A stretch of 64,000 bases of DNA, taken from the NCBI RefSeq assembly GCF_000292345.1, contig NZ_ALOU01000019.1, forward strand, positions 301,752 through 365,751, given 5' to 3'. Positions 9,292 to 20,200 of this stretch are shown piece by piece; position 1 is the first letter of the stretch; the number at the start of each line of letters is the position of its first letter. The notes under the pieces are model-generated. The model was given only the letters and a program-made list of their open reading frames with translations, made no database searches and was not told the origin of the DNA. The translations under genes and the position numbers were made by a program. This DNA is from Cupriavidus sp. BIS7. Lineage in GTDB: Bacteria > Pseudomonadota > Gammaproteobacteria > Burkholderiales > Burkholderiaceae.

Positions 9292-10074
9292 TCAGCAGGG
9301 TATGGGCAGGTGGAACGTCTGCCGTAGCAGCTTCAGCAGCGCGCGAGGGCGCCGGGGAATGTAGAAGTGGTCTCCAGCCATGGCCGCCACCCCAAGCGGC
9401 CGCGCGAGCCATGGCAGCCACGCCCGTACTTCATCGGGGCTGGCTTCCGTGTCATGCGTGCCATGAATCAGCAGCGTGCGGGTCTGGATTATTCGCGGGG
9501 GCGCTTGCGTGTCGGCCTGGGTGTTGAATAGCGCGTAGCTCTCCGTGGCCAGAAAGTCGGCGCGCAAGAGCGGCAGGAACTGGGCCAGCAGGGCGGGATC
9601 ATCGCGCAGCGCGGCGTCGCATCCGCCAATATCGACAAGGGCATCGATAAAGGGCTGGTCCGCCAGATGGCAGAGTCGCCGGCGACCGCTCAGTTGCGGT
9701 GCGTGGCAACCGGACAGCACCAGCCCGGCCGGGGCGACGCCGCGCGTTTCCAGTCGCCGGCAGGTCTCGAAGGCGACCTGCGCGCCCATGCTGTGTCCCA
9801 ACAGCAGCAGACGATGGCAGTCGTGGGCGTGCCGTTGGGCGATATCGTCGGCCAGTTCCGCCGCGAGCGCATCGATCGATACATGGGGTGACTCGCGCAT
9901 GCGCTGGTCGCGGCCTGGATACACGGCCAGGGAGATTGCCATGCCGGAGTCATCGAGGTTTTGCCAGTGGCGGAATGCGCCGCCGCTGGCACCGGCGAAG
10001 GGGCATACCGCCAGCCACGGTAACGTCGAGGCATCGGGCGGCGTCAGCCACGGCTTGAGCATTGGCGTCAGCAT
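9292..10074 (-). CDS. ybtT: Type II thioesterase, YbtT-like
   Basis: External editing thioesterase that removes wrong or stalled acyl groups from NRPS/PKS carrier proteins. Alpha/beta-hydrolase fold of the GrsT/TesA class, 260 residues. The oxyanion start CPFAGASGGAFRHW, the nucleophile elbow LGHSMGAQ (Ser95), the acid in GTHDTEASPDE (Asp208) and His236 in GDHFYIP form a full triad. Start ATG 10074 overlaps the upstream reductase stop by 7 bases; an inner ATG at 10062 would give a 5-base gap and is nearly as likely. Position between the imide reductase and the salicylate enzyme follows the Yersinia order irp1-ybtU-ybtT-ybtE, which supports the assignment. Confidence 0.92.
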   Translation of the reverse strand: MLTPMLKPWLTPPDASTLPWLAVCPFAGASGGAFRHWQNLDDSGMAISLAVYPGRDQRMRESPHVSIDALAAELADDIAQRHAHDCHRLLLLGHSMGAQVAFETCRRLETRGVAPAGLVLSGCHAPQLSGRRRLCHLADQPFIDALVDIGGCDAALRDDPALLAQFLPLLRADFLATESYALFNTQADTQAPPRIIQTRTLLIHGTHDTEASPDEVRAWLPWLARPLGVAAMAGDHFYIPRRPRALLKLLRQTFHLPIPC

Positions 10075-11219
10075 CCGGGTCTGCCTTTATCCAAGGGTTC
10101 TGGCAGGCGCGTGATTTCCAGCCTTGGCGGGGCGGGCAGCGCGACTTCGCGCGCCGGGCCCGCGGCACGCTGCACACGTTGCCATAGGCGCGCAAGTGCC
10201 AACTGCCACGCCGGCGTCAGTGCTTGTGACAGTGCGCCATCCGCAATGGCCGCAGCCGTGTCGGCCAGCAACAGCGCCACCCCGCGCGGCGCATCGATCT
10301 CCAGTGCGGCCTGCCAGGTTGCCGGTGGTGCGTGCAGCGTCACCGATGTGGGTTGCATCAGTCCGTGGTCGGCCGGCGCGTTCGCCAGCCACGGGCTGCT
10401 GGTGTCATGGTGGCCGGGCAAGGCCAGCGTTGGCGTCCACGTGACAGGCCCGTGCGTGGCGTCCAGCGACAGGTAACCTGCTGGCCATCCAAGCGTGATG
10501 CGGTGCATGACCAGGCTATGCATGTCGGGGTCCGTGGGATCAAGATAGTTCTGCAACTGCAATAGCGCCTCGGAGCCCGGCCGTTGCATCGATTGCATCA
10601 ATCGCAGCCGTATGGTCCGGAACGGGTGCTCTTCGTCGTCGCTTGCACAGCATTGCGTCACCTCGATCTCGTCGGGCGATACGTTTATGGCCTGTGCCAG
10701 AAGGTCCAGGCTTGAATACAGCAACTGCCTGCTGGTGGCCAGGTGCGCGAATTCAGGCATCGCGCCGCCCGCGCTGTCCAGTACCCGGCGCGCTTGCGCT
10801 ATCCAGGCGCGGCCAGCCGGGGTATGGGGATAGTGCGAGTTGATCCAGCACAGGCGGCCGGCTAGTGCCGCCACGGTCTGGAGCCGCTCGACTTCAACGG
10901 GATGGAGCGGGTGTTCGATGATCACATGCAGGCCGCGCCGCAGCAGGTTTTCGGCAAGCACACAGCCATCTCCGCCCATCGCACCTCCCCGGACCACGAC
11001 ACATGCAAGATCGAGGTCCAGTGGCAATTCGGCCAGTTCGGTGTAAAGCGGCACGCCGTGCGCGTGTGCCAGGCGGCGCGCGCGCGAACTGCCGCGGGCC
11101 AGCATGCCTGCCAGCACAGGCTCGGGCAATGCGCCGCCGACCGGGTCCTGCTGGAACGCGTTGAGGTATACCTCGCCAAAACGCGCCCCTACGACCAGAA
11201 CACGAAGTGGACGAGTCAC
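10068..11219 (-). CDS. irp3: Thiazolinyl imide reductase, YbtU/Irp3/PchG-like
   Basis: NADPH-dependent reductase that converts one thiazoline ring on the assembly line to a thiazolidine. The 383-residue protein begins with a Rossmann start, RPLRVLVVGARFGEVYLNAF, typical of this Gfo/Idh/MocA-like subfamily, followed by EHPLHPVEVERL, INSHYPHTPAGRAWI and a C-terminal half typical of PchG/Irp3. The start is the GTG at 11219, which overlaps the TGA of the HMWP1-like gene (GTGA), with GGGGGA a few bases upstream; the open frame extends to 11369 but that part lies wholly inside the preceding gene and has no homologous look. Length agrees with the 350-380 residues usual for the family. Confidence 0.93.
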   Translation of the reverse strand: MTRPLRVLVVGARFGEVYLNAFQQDPVGGALPEPVLAGMLARGSSRARRLAHAHGVPLYTELAELPLDLDLACVVVRGGAMGGDGCVLAENLLRRGLHVIIEHPLHPVEVERLQTVAALAGRLCWINSHYPHTPAGRAWIAQARRVLDSAGGAMPEFAHLATSRQLLYSSLDLLAQAINVSPDEIEVTQCCASDDEEHPFRTIRLRLMQSMQRPGSEALLQLQNYLDPTDPDMHSLVMHRITLGWPAGYLSLDATHGPVTWTPTLALPGHHDTSSPWLANAPADHGLMQPTSVTLHAPPATWQAALEIDAPRGVALLLADTAAAIADGALSQALTPAWQLALARLWQRVQRAAGPAREVALPAPPRLEITRLPEPLDKGRPGC

Positions 11220-14200
11220 GGTGTGTCCCCCTTGTACGCGGTGGCGGCATCCCATTCGCGCCACAACGCGGCGACGCGAGCCACTACGTCGACATCCAAT
11301 AGCAAATCCCAATGGCCGGCATCGACCCAATGCTGGTCGAACTGCGCGTTCGCCGGGCCTGCAGTCCATGCATGCCAGTCGTCGTCAGCCGCTCGCCAGT
11401 GCGCGGGCCGCCGGCGGGCGTCGATCCGCAGGCACGGCACCAGCGGTGCTGTGGGCGCGGGCGCCTGCGTCAACAGGCCCAACAGGTGCGCCACCAGATC
11501 GAGTCGGGCCTTGCCGTCCTTGCCGTCCGGCCATCGCCGCGCGGCATGCATTTGCGCCAGGAACCAGTCGGTCTGGGCGGCTGGCTGCCATTGTTCGAAG
11601 GCGGAGGGCAACTCGATCGCCGCGGGTCCCTGGCAAAGCAGTCGCAGCAAGGCCGCGTGGTTGGAGCAGTGAAAGTCGGCGCGGCTGACGGGATCGAGCA
11701 ACACCACGCGGACGGCTTCGCCTGCATCGTGCAGCCGCTGCGCGGCTTCGGCGGCCAGGAACGTTCCATAGGACCAGCCCAGCAAGGTGTACGGGCCTCG
11801 CGGCTGTGCGTGGCGAATCGAATCGACATGGCGCTGCGCGAGCGCGCCAAGCGTGGCCACTGACAGTGCACCTTCGGCATCGAGCCCGCTTACCGTGCAG
11901 CCAAGTGCGCCCGCGAGTTGATGATAGGCCGCCACGCCACCGTCGGATGCATGACAGGCGAACACGGGGCGCGGTTCGTTGCCACGCGCCAGCACATGAA
12001 TACCGGGGATTTCGGCCTGCGCAACAGCCATCATTGCCGCGCAGAAGTCCGCCAGGCGTGGATGTTCGAACACCTGCCGCAGGCTCGCGGGGCCGATGCC
12101 CAGGCGATTGACCTGCGCAACCATGCGTGTGGCGATCAGGCTGTCTCCGTCGCTACGGAAGAAGTCGGTATCCGGGCCGACAGGCCGTGCCAGCAGCGCC
12201 TCCCATACCGCGCTGACGGCTTGCAGTGCTTTCGGGTCGACCACGGTCGGCTCGACGACGGCCGGAGCTTTTCCGATGTCCTTGGTGCCGGTTGGCAATA
12301 TCAACGGCATTGGCGGTGCGGGCTCGGGCAGTCTTTCGCACTGCTGCCAGCGTGGCGGCGACAGATCCGGATAGGAGGTGCGGAGATGGGCTGACAATGC
12401 TTCAGGATCGAACCGTTCCGATCGCGTGGCTTGCGCCACGATCAGGTGCTGACGCCAGTCGCCATCGGCTGGCCGAGGCCATGTCAGGGTTGGCGTCAGG
12501 CCTGCGTCGCGCAGCGCCAACGTCCATCCGGACAGGTCGAGCATCGGATTTCCGTCGATGGCACGCGCATCGTCGAGGCCGTTCAGTGACTCCATGAACC
12601 CGATGCTGGCGCGCTGCAGGGCGCTGTCGCGCTCGGTGGCCTCGACCAGCAGAAGGTGCCCGCCGGGTCGCAACAGCCTCCGCAGGCGCTGCAGACTGCG
12701 CGTGACGTCGGCGACGTCATGGAGCACGTTGACCGCGATGATCGCATCGTAGCCCTGCGCCGGATGCGCGGTGAAGTCTGTCGCACGGTTCAGGTCCAGC
12801 ATGCTGTAACGCATCGGTGGTGCATTACCGAACTGGATGCGAGCGTGGTCGAAGAACAGGCGCGAAATGTCCGTGAAGTGATAGATCTCCAGCCGGTCGG
12901 CCAGTGCCGGCATGATTCGGCGCGTGGTGGCGCCGGTTCCGGCGCCGACCTCCAGGACACGGAAATCGCCGCGTCCATCGCTCAGTTGCGCAACCATCGC
13001 GCTGACTGCGTCATTCAACGCAGCGGCCACTGGGTTGTCCCGATAGAACGCGTGCGCAATGGCATCATCGTCGCCGAGCAGCAGGTGCCGCGCCGACGTA
13101 TTGCCCTGTAGCAGCCCGTCATGCGCTGCAAGGCAGCGATCGAGGTACTGTGCGATGGTGGCAAGCCACGCTGGCGCCGGTGCCGGCAGCGATTGAGATG
13201 CCGATGGCGCAGGCGCTTCCGCCGCACGGTAGTGGAGGCCGTCGAATGTGAGGCCGCCGCTGGCGCAGAGCAGGCTCAGCCACTGCCGAACGATTCGGGC
13301 TGTTGTGGCGGTGGCCCCGAGCCGATCGACGACAGCCTGGACCGTGTATCCGTCAACTGGATTGGCGAACAGTCCGTGGCGGCGCAGCGTGGCGTGGATG
13401 CCTTCGCGTGCGCGTTGTTCGAGAGCGCGCCAAGCCTCGCCGAACTCGGTCAGGATCGGACCTTCGATGCGCGGCAATGCACGGGTATCGATCGCCACGT
13501 CCGGCGATGCTGGGGAACCGGCGATATCGGTGGCATCGGCGGCCACGACCCACGCGCACGGCCCGGAGCCGTCAGGTGCGAGTCGGATCTCGGCGGCGCG
13601 AACCATTGGGTGGCAACGCAGATGCGCCTCTACGTCACGCAGGTCGATTGCGCCAGGCCAGTCACCCGGAGGCCTGGCCGCGGGATGGGGAATCCTTGCC
13701 GGTGTTGGAGTTCCGCCCGGCGCGACGAGGTCTTCCGGCTGCGCTGCGATGGTGGCCAGTGCCTCGGTGTACTCCGCGAAGAGGCGCTCTGCCACGCCGG
13801 GGCCAAGGACGTCGTCCATGCAATACCAGTGGTAGACCAGATCGCCGTCGATCTCCATGACCTGATGGTCGAGCCAGACCTGCGGCGTTTGCGTGAACAC
13901 GTGTATCGGCTCGCCCAGAAGATGCGTGAGTGCGCGCTCGATCGGTTGCCCATCAAGCGTCATGCCCAGCATGCTCGTAAAGACCACCGGCATTGCGGGC
14001 AAGCGGTGGGTGCTGTCGTGAGAGCCGTGACCACCATGCATGCGTGTGTAGCTCCGCAGCACCTCCACGCCGTTGACGCGGCTATGCGCCAGCCGTTCCC
14101 ATAACCTCGCCTGTGTCTGCTCGATCATGGCGCGTAGCGGGGCGCTGCGGTCGATGTCGAAATCCATCAACAGGACTGATGTGAAATCGCCGATCAGCTG

Positions 14201-17200
14201 ATTGACTTCCGCGTGCAGGGGCTGGCGGTCGAAGAACGTCAGGTTCAGCGTGAAGTCCGGCCTGCGGCACGCGCGTGCCAGCACGCAGGCAAACACGGTC
14301 AGCAGCCCGGCCGATGGGGTCACGCCCCAACCCTTCCACAGAGTGGCCAACCGGGTCCATGTCTGCGCGGGGAGCTGCCCCTGGCGCGTCGTGATGCGCG
14401 GCGGGCCTTCCGCGGCGTTTGCCGCCATCGGCAATTGTGGCGCGGGCGGAAGCGTATGAAGCGCAGCTTGCCAGTAGCGCCACGACGCCTGCCATTCAGT
14501 TGTCTCGCGTTGGGCCTGGACCGCGAGTACATAGTCGCGGAACGACAGGCTCGGCGGCGGCAGGCGCTGCCCCGCGTATGCGGCGGACAGGTCGTCCATC
14601 ATCACCTTGAAGCTCTGCACGTCGAACTGCAGCAGATCGAGGTTCATGTGCAGCCTCAGGCGTCCTTCGCCAAGCTGCGACACCCGTACCTCGAACAGCG
14701 GCCATTCACCGGCGCTCGGCACGGCGCCGGCCATGCGCTCGCGCGTGTCGAGCAGGTGGCGTTCGCGTGCATGGGTGGAAAGGGCGTCGAGCGCGTCGAT
14801 CTCCATGCGATAGGTCGGAACCTCCGGCAGTATGCGCTGCATGCCGTTGTCCTCGACAACCATCCGCAGCATGTCGTGTCGTGCGATCAACGCGTTCCAT
14901 GCCTGCTCGAAGCGCGCGATATCGAAGCCGTCGGGGCTTTGCCGACTTTGCAGGCCGTGTGCCGAGCTATCCAGATCCCATTCGAACAGCACGTGACAGG
15001 CCATTCCGCCTTGCAGGATCAACTCCGTGCGGCCGAGCCAGTAGGCGTGCTGGATCGGCGTGAGCGGGAACGGCGCATGCCGGTTGACGGGGTCGGGTGT
15101 CAGCGTTGGGGCCGTGTCGGCATGATCTGGTTTCTTCACGTACACAGCCGTGGCGATCAGTTTGCCCAGGCCATCGAGTGTCATGTCGCGGTACGCCTGC
15201 GCCGGGTCCAGTCGTATGCCGGTGGCGCGGCGGATTGCGCTGTTCAGTTCGAGGAACTGCAGCGAGTCAAGCCCCTGTTGCAGCAGGTCCTGTCGTGGCC
15301 GAAGCTGGCCGGGATCATTCATGCGCAGTTGAAGGGCGATCCGCGCGCGCAGCCAAGCCTCGATGGCGGTCAGGTCTGTGGTGTGCTGGCCGGACACATG
15401 CAGCGCAGGCACGGTGCTGTCTGCGGCGCGATCGCTGCCGCGTGGTTCTGCGCTGGCTTTGCCGTGCGAGCCTGCGCCGATCGGTCCGGCTTCGATCCCG
15501 ACGCGAGACGCCAGTGGATGGGACAAAGCGAGCCGCATCGCGATATGGACCGGAGCGCCGCGCATGATGGCCTGGTCAAGATGCCAGCGCCCTTCGGCCG
15601 TACTGATCGTTTCCATGCCGGCCTCGGCAAGCCGTTCTCGCAGGGCGGCATTGGCCGCGCGCCCGATCTCGCCCCAGGCGCCCCAGACCAGCGAGATGAC
15701 TGCCATGCTGCCCGATGTTTCGCGTAGCGCCATGCCGTCGAGATAGCCACTCGCCAGCGCATGGGCGCCCTGACCCGGCGTACCCAGCGTAGCAGCGGCG
15801 GAAGAGTACAGGAGCAGATAACGGGCGCCGTGCGCGTGCAGCGCCTCGCGCAGTGCTTCAGCGCCGGCGGCCTTGACGCCAGTGACCGCCGAAATACGTG
15901 CTGCCGTCAACTGGGTCAACGGCGCGTCGTCAAGTACGCCCGCCGCATGGATCGCGCCGCCAATGCCACCGTCTGCATACAGCGTGGCAATACAGCGCGA
16001 TACCTGGGTCGTGTCCGCTGTATTGCACGGCAGCCAGAGCACCGTGCAGCCAGACCGGGCCGACAGTTCTTCTCGCCACGTATCGTTGCACTGCTTTGGA
16101 TCGGGACCGCGCGGCGCCAGCAGTGCGATGCGTGACGCGCCATGCGCCGCCAGCCACGCGCATGCCATTCTTCCCAGGCCTCCAAAGCCTCCGGTGACCA
16201 CGTGCCACCCGGTGCCGCGCAGCCAGCCGGGCGGCACCGGCGAGGCGCTTTCCGTGACGGGCATCAGTGACGGGACGAACACCGTTCCGTTGCGTACCGC
16301 GATCCATCGCGCTCCCGCGGCCACCGCGCCTTGTCCGACCGCCAACGCGCTGCCGTCGTCGTCGTCAGGGATATCGATCACGGCCAACGCGCGGTTGGGC
16401 TGCTCGGCGGCGGCGACACGCATCAATCCCCAGATCGCGTGGTGCGCCGGCCAGACTGGGCCGTGACCTGGTGGCGCGCAGGCGTTGCGTGTCACCACGA
16501 TCAGTGCGTCCTGAGCGGCGTTGGCAAGCGCGTGGCGCAACGGCTCGGCCAGCGCGGCCAGCGTCGAGGCTGGAGCATCGTGCGTGGCAATCTCGACCAC
16601 GGACGCATGGACCGCGTCTGTTGGCTCGCACGGGAATGGTTGCCATGTCTGCTCGAACCGGGTGTCCGGAGCAGGCCGCGCAATCGGCAGGCCGCTCGGT
16701 GCTGCGTCTGACGCAGTGTGCGCGGCGGCTACAGGCTGCCATTGCGCCTTGCCATCGCGCGTATCCAGCGTAATCGTGGCTGCGCCAAACGGGCCGTCAT
16801 GCCACCGCAATCGCACGCTCGCAAGGTCGTTTGGCGTGGCGTCCGGCGCTTGCCAGATCATTGCCTTCCGGTGACCTGCGCGATTTCGCAACGCCTGCGC
16901 GGCCGCATCGAGCTGTGCGTGCCAACGGGCGGAATCGGCGGCACAGGATGACCAGTCGGCAACATATGTGTTGGCATCGGTCTGGTAGCCGAGCACGGGA
17001 TTGCCGGTGTCGGTCACGCCGGATGTGGCGCGATCAAACGCCGCCGCGTGCTGCGGGGGATCCGATGCGCGGGCCAGCAGGATATGCTCGCTCATCGTAG
17101 CCGTGGGGGTGCCGTTCTCGGGGAGCCATCTCGTCTGCACGAAGCCGGCTTCGCGGCAATGCTCGGCCCACCGATCCGTAGACAGAAACAGTTCGCCGCC

Positions 17201-20200
17201 GCGAGCCGCCTCATCCTGCAGCGGTGCTACCAGTGGTCCGAATACGAAATCGAACAGCCGCATCGGCTGCGTGATCTCGCGCATCATCAGGTGCCCGCCG
17301 GGCTGGAGCAGCGTATGCAGCATGGCCAGCGCATGCCCTGCGTGCCGCGTGGCATGGATGACGTTGGCGGCCACGATCAGGTCGTACTCGCCAGCGGCGA
17401 ACCCCTGGATGGCGGGGGCCTTCTCGAGATCGAACTCGCGATACTCGACGAAGTCGTAGTGGCCGAACCTGGCTTGCGCGCGGCGCGTGAAGACGGCGGA
17501 AATGTCCGTAAACGTGTAGTGGACGTCCACGTGTGGCGCGAGGGCATCGAGCAGCAGCGTGGTGGTGCCACCGGTGCCGCCACCAACCTCCAGCACGCGA
17601 AACGGCTGCCCATTTTCCCTTGCGTGCACCAGTCCGTCGGCCACGGCCGCGGCGATCTGGTTGAAGTAGTGGCCGAAACTGAAGTCACGGTACAGCACCT
17701 CGACGCCGGTCTCGGCCGAATCGGGAAAGATCACGGCTACAGGGTCCACGTCGCCGCGCATCATGGCGTGCAGTTGGCTGCCGCCACGCGCGATGGTGTC
17801 GGCGATGACGTCGAGACCCTCGCAGCAATCACGCAGTGTTTGCAGAAGCGTCTGATGCTCGGCGTAAGGTACGGTGCCCGTTGCCGTGTAGCGCCCGCTG
17901 TCATCGCAGCGGTAGTAGCCGTCCTCCACGCAGCTTCTCAGCAGGCGGGCCAGCAGTTGCCGGTGCCGTGGCTGCAGCCGGCCGCCACGCATGATGTCGG
18001 GTAGTGTCACCCGTTCATCGATGGCGTCGCCCACGCATTGCCTTACCATCGTGTCGACGTAGATCCCGTGCAGCGCCGTGGCACAGCGATTGAGCAAGGC
18101 CAGGCGCGGCAGGTCGAGCGTGGCGGCAGCGGAAATGGCGACTGGCCGTCCCGAGTTGATGGCCTTGTCGGTGTCAGTTGGCGTGCCGGCACTGGACGGA
18201 TTGGCAGGATTAGACGGGCCCGACGCGGAATTTTCGTCGCAACCGTCGTCGTACCAGTAGCGAGTGGTATCGAATGGATAAAGCGGCGCCGCGGCGCGCG
18301 GTGCGCGGCAGGGCAGCAGTTGCGGCCAGGACAGCGCCGCGCCGCCCGCAAACAGGCTCAGCAACGCATCCTGCTGTGTTTCTGTGACGCCTTGTCCGCG
18401 TCGCGCGCTTGCGATCCATTGGCGCGCGGGGAGTTCGTGATCGTTACCCGGGCCGTCAGTCGTTGCCAGGATATCCGCGCGTGATCCCATTCCGGTGAGG
18501 GGTGCGTCGGGACTCAGTTCCAGGCAGACGCTCACGCCTTCGGCGACGGCACGGCCCAGTGCCTGGTGATACCGCACCGGGTCACGTACGTGGCGCCGCC
18601 AGTAGTCCGGACGGTTCAAGGTATCGGCATCGATTGCTTCACCCAGCAATGTTGACCACAACACCACGCCATTGCCGGTTTCGGCGCGCACGGTGGCAGC
18701 GGCCTGCGCATAGGCGTCGAGCATGGGATCGAGCAGCCGCGAGTGCGCTGCCCCGGACACCGCAAGCCGGGCATGTGCGATACCGTCGGCATCGAGTTCG
18801 GCGGCGAGTGTATCGATGGCAGCCGCGGCGCCGCTCAGTACCACGTGCCGCGCGCCGTTCCAGGCCGCGATATCGACATCGCATCTGGCGATGCAGGGCT
18901 GCAGCGTGACGTCGTCGGCGAATGCGGCCAGCATCGCACCGCTTGCGGCATGTGCCTGCATCATCCGGCCGCGCGTTACCACCAGCGGCAGAATCGCTTC
19001 GGGAGTGTAGTGTCCGGCCACGACCGCTGCAGCGTACTCGCCGACGGAATGACCGATGACGGCGTCGGGACGGAGGCCGATGGATTGCCAGTGCGCGGCC
19101 ATCGCGAGTTCGAACGCGACGATGGCGGGCTGCGCGAATGTCATATCGGCAAGCGCGGCGTCGGCGGAGGGATGGGTGCCGTCCATGACCGCCCGCAGCG
19201 GCAAGGGCAGCAGCGGGTCGCAGATGGCGCAGCATCGCTCGATCATGCCGTCGAAGGCGGCGCTTTGCCTCGACATGGCCATACTCATTCCGGGCCACTG
19301 CGTGCCTTGGCCGCCAAACAGCCAAAGATGTTGCCCTTGTCCCTGGCCGACGTGCAACACGACATCGCTCACGTTTTCGGCAAATGCGGCCAGTGCCGGG
19401 CGTGCTTCGTCGATCAATGGCATGGCCAGGCGGCAGTTGAGGTCCAGCGCCCGGCCTTGCAGCGCCGCCGCGGCCAGACCCGCCGGGGGGGCTCCCGCAT
19501 CCCATGCCTCGGCATAGGCCGCGGCCATTCGTCGTAATGCCGACGGACTGGCTGCGCTGAGCAGCAGCGCGGGCGTTTCGGCATCATCGATCGACACACT
19601 GCGCGGGGCGGCGGGAGGTGCCGATTGCACGATCACGTGGCAGTTGGTGCCGCCAATGCCGAACGACGACACACCGGCCGTGCGAACTGCACGGGGCCAC
19701 GGCTCCGGTGCGTAGATCAGGGCCAGCGGCGATTCATCGAGGCGGAGCGCCGGATTTGGCGTTTCGGCGTGCAGGCCTGGCGGCATCGTGCCGTGGTGCA
19801 CGGCCAGCACGGTCTTGATCAGGCTTGCAATTCCCGCTGCGGTATCCAGATGGCCCAGATTACCCTTGACCGAGCCGATGCGGCAGCGCGGTGCGGACGG
19901 GTCTCGCGCGGCCAGCGCACCGCGCAGTGCCTCGATTTCGATTGGATCGCCGAGGGGCGTGGCAGTGCCATGTGCCTCGATCAGATCGACGTCGTCTGCG
20001 GCGATACCCGCCACGGACATGGCTTCACGGATGACTTCGTGCTGACCCGCCACAGAAGGGGCCGTATATCCGACCTTGCGTTCGCCGTCGTTGTTGATGG
20101 CGCTACCGCGCAACACGGCCATCACGGTGTCGCCGTCGCGCATGGCGTCCTCCAGGCGTCGCAGAACAACGATGCCAAGCCCATGGCCTGCATAGGTGCC

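Noticed and set aside
11220..11369. N-terminal extension of the imide reductase
   Set aside because: Wholly inside irp1, rich in Arg and without the Rossmann start; the GTG at 11219 overlaps the irp1 stop and has a ribosome-binding site.
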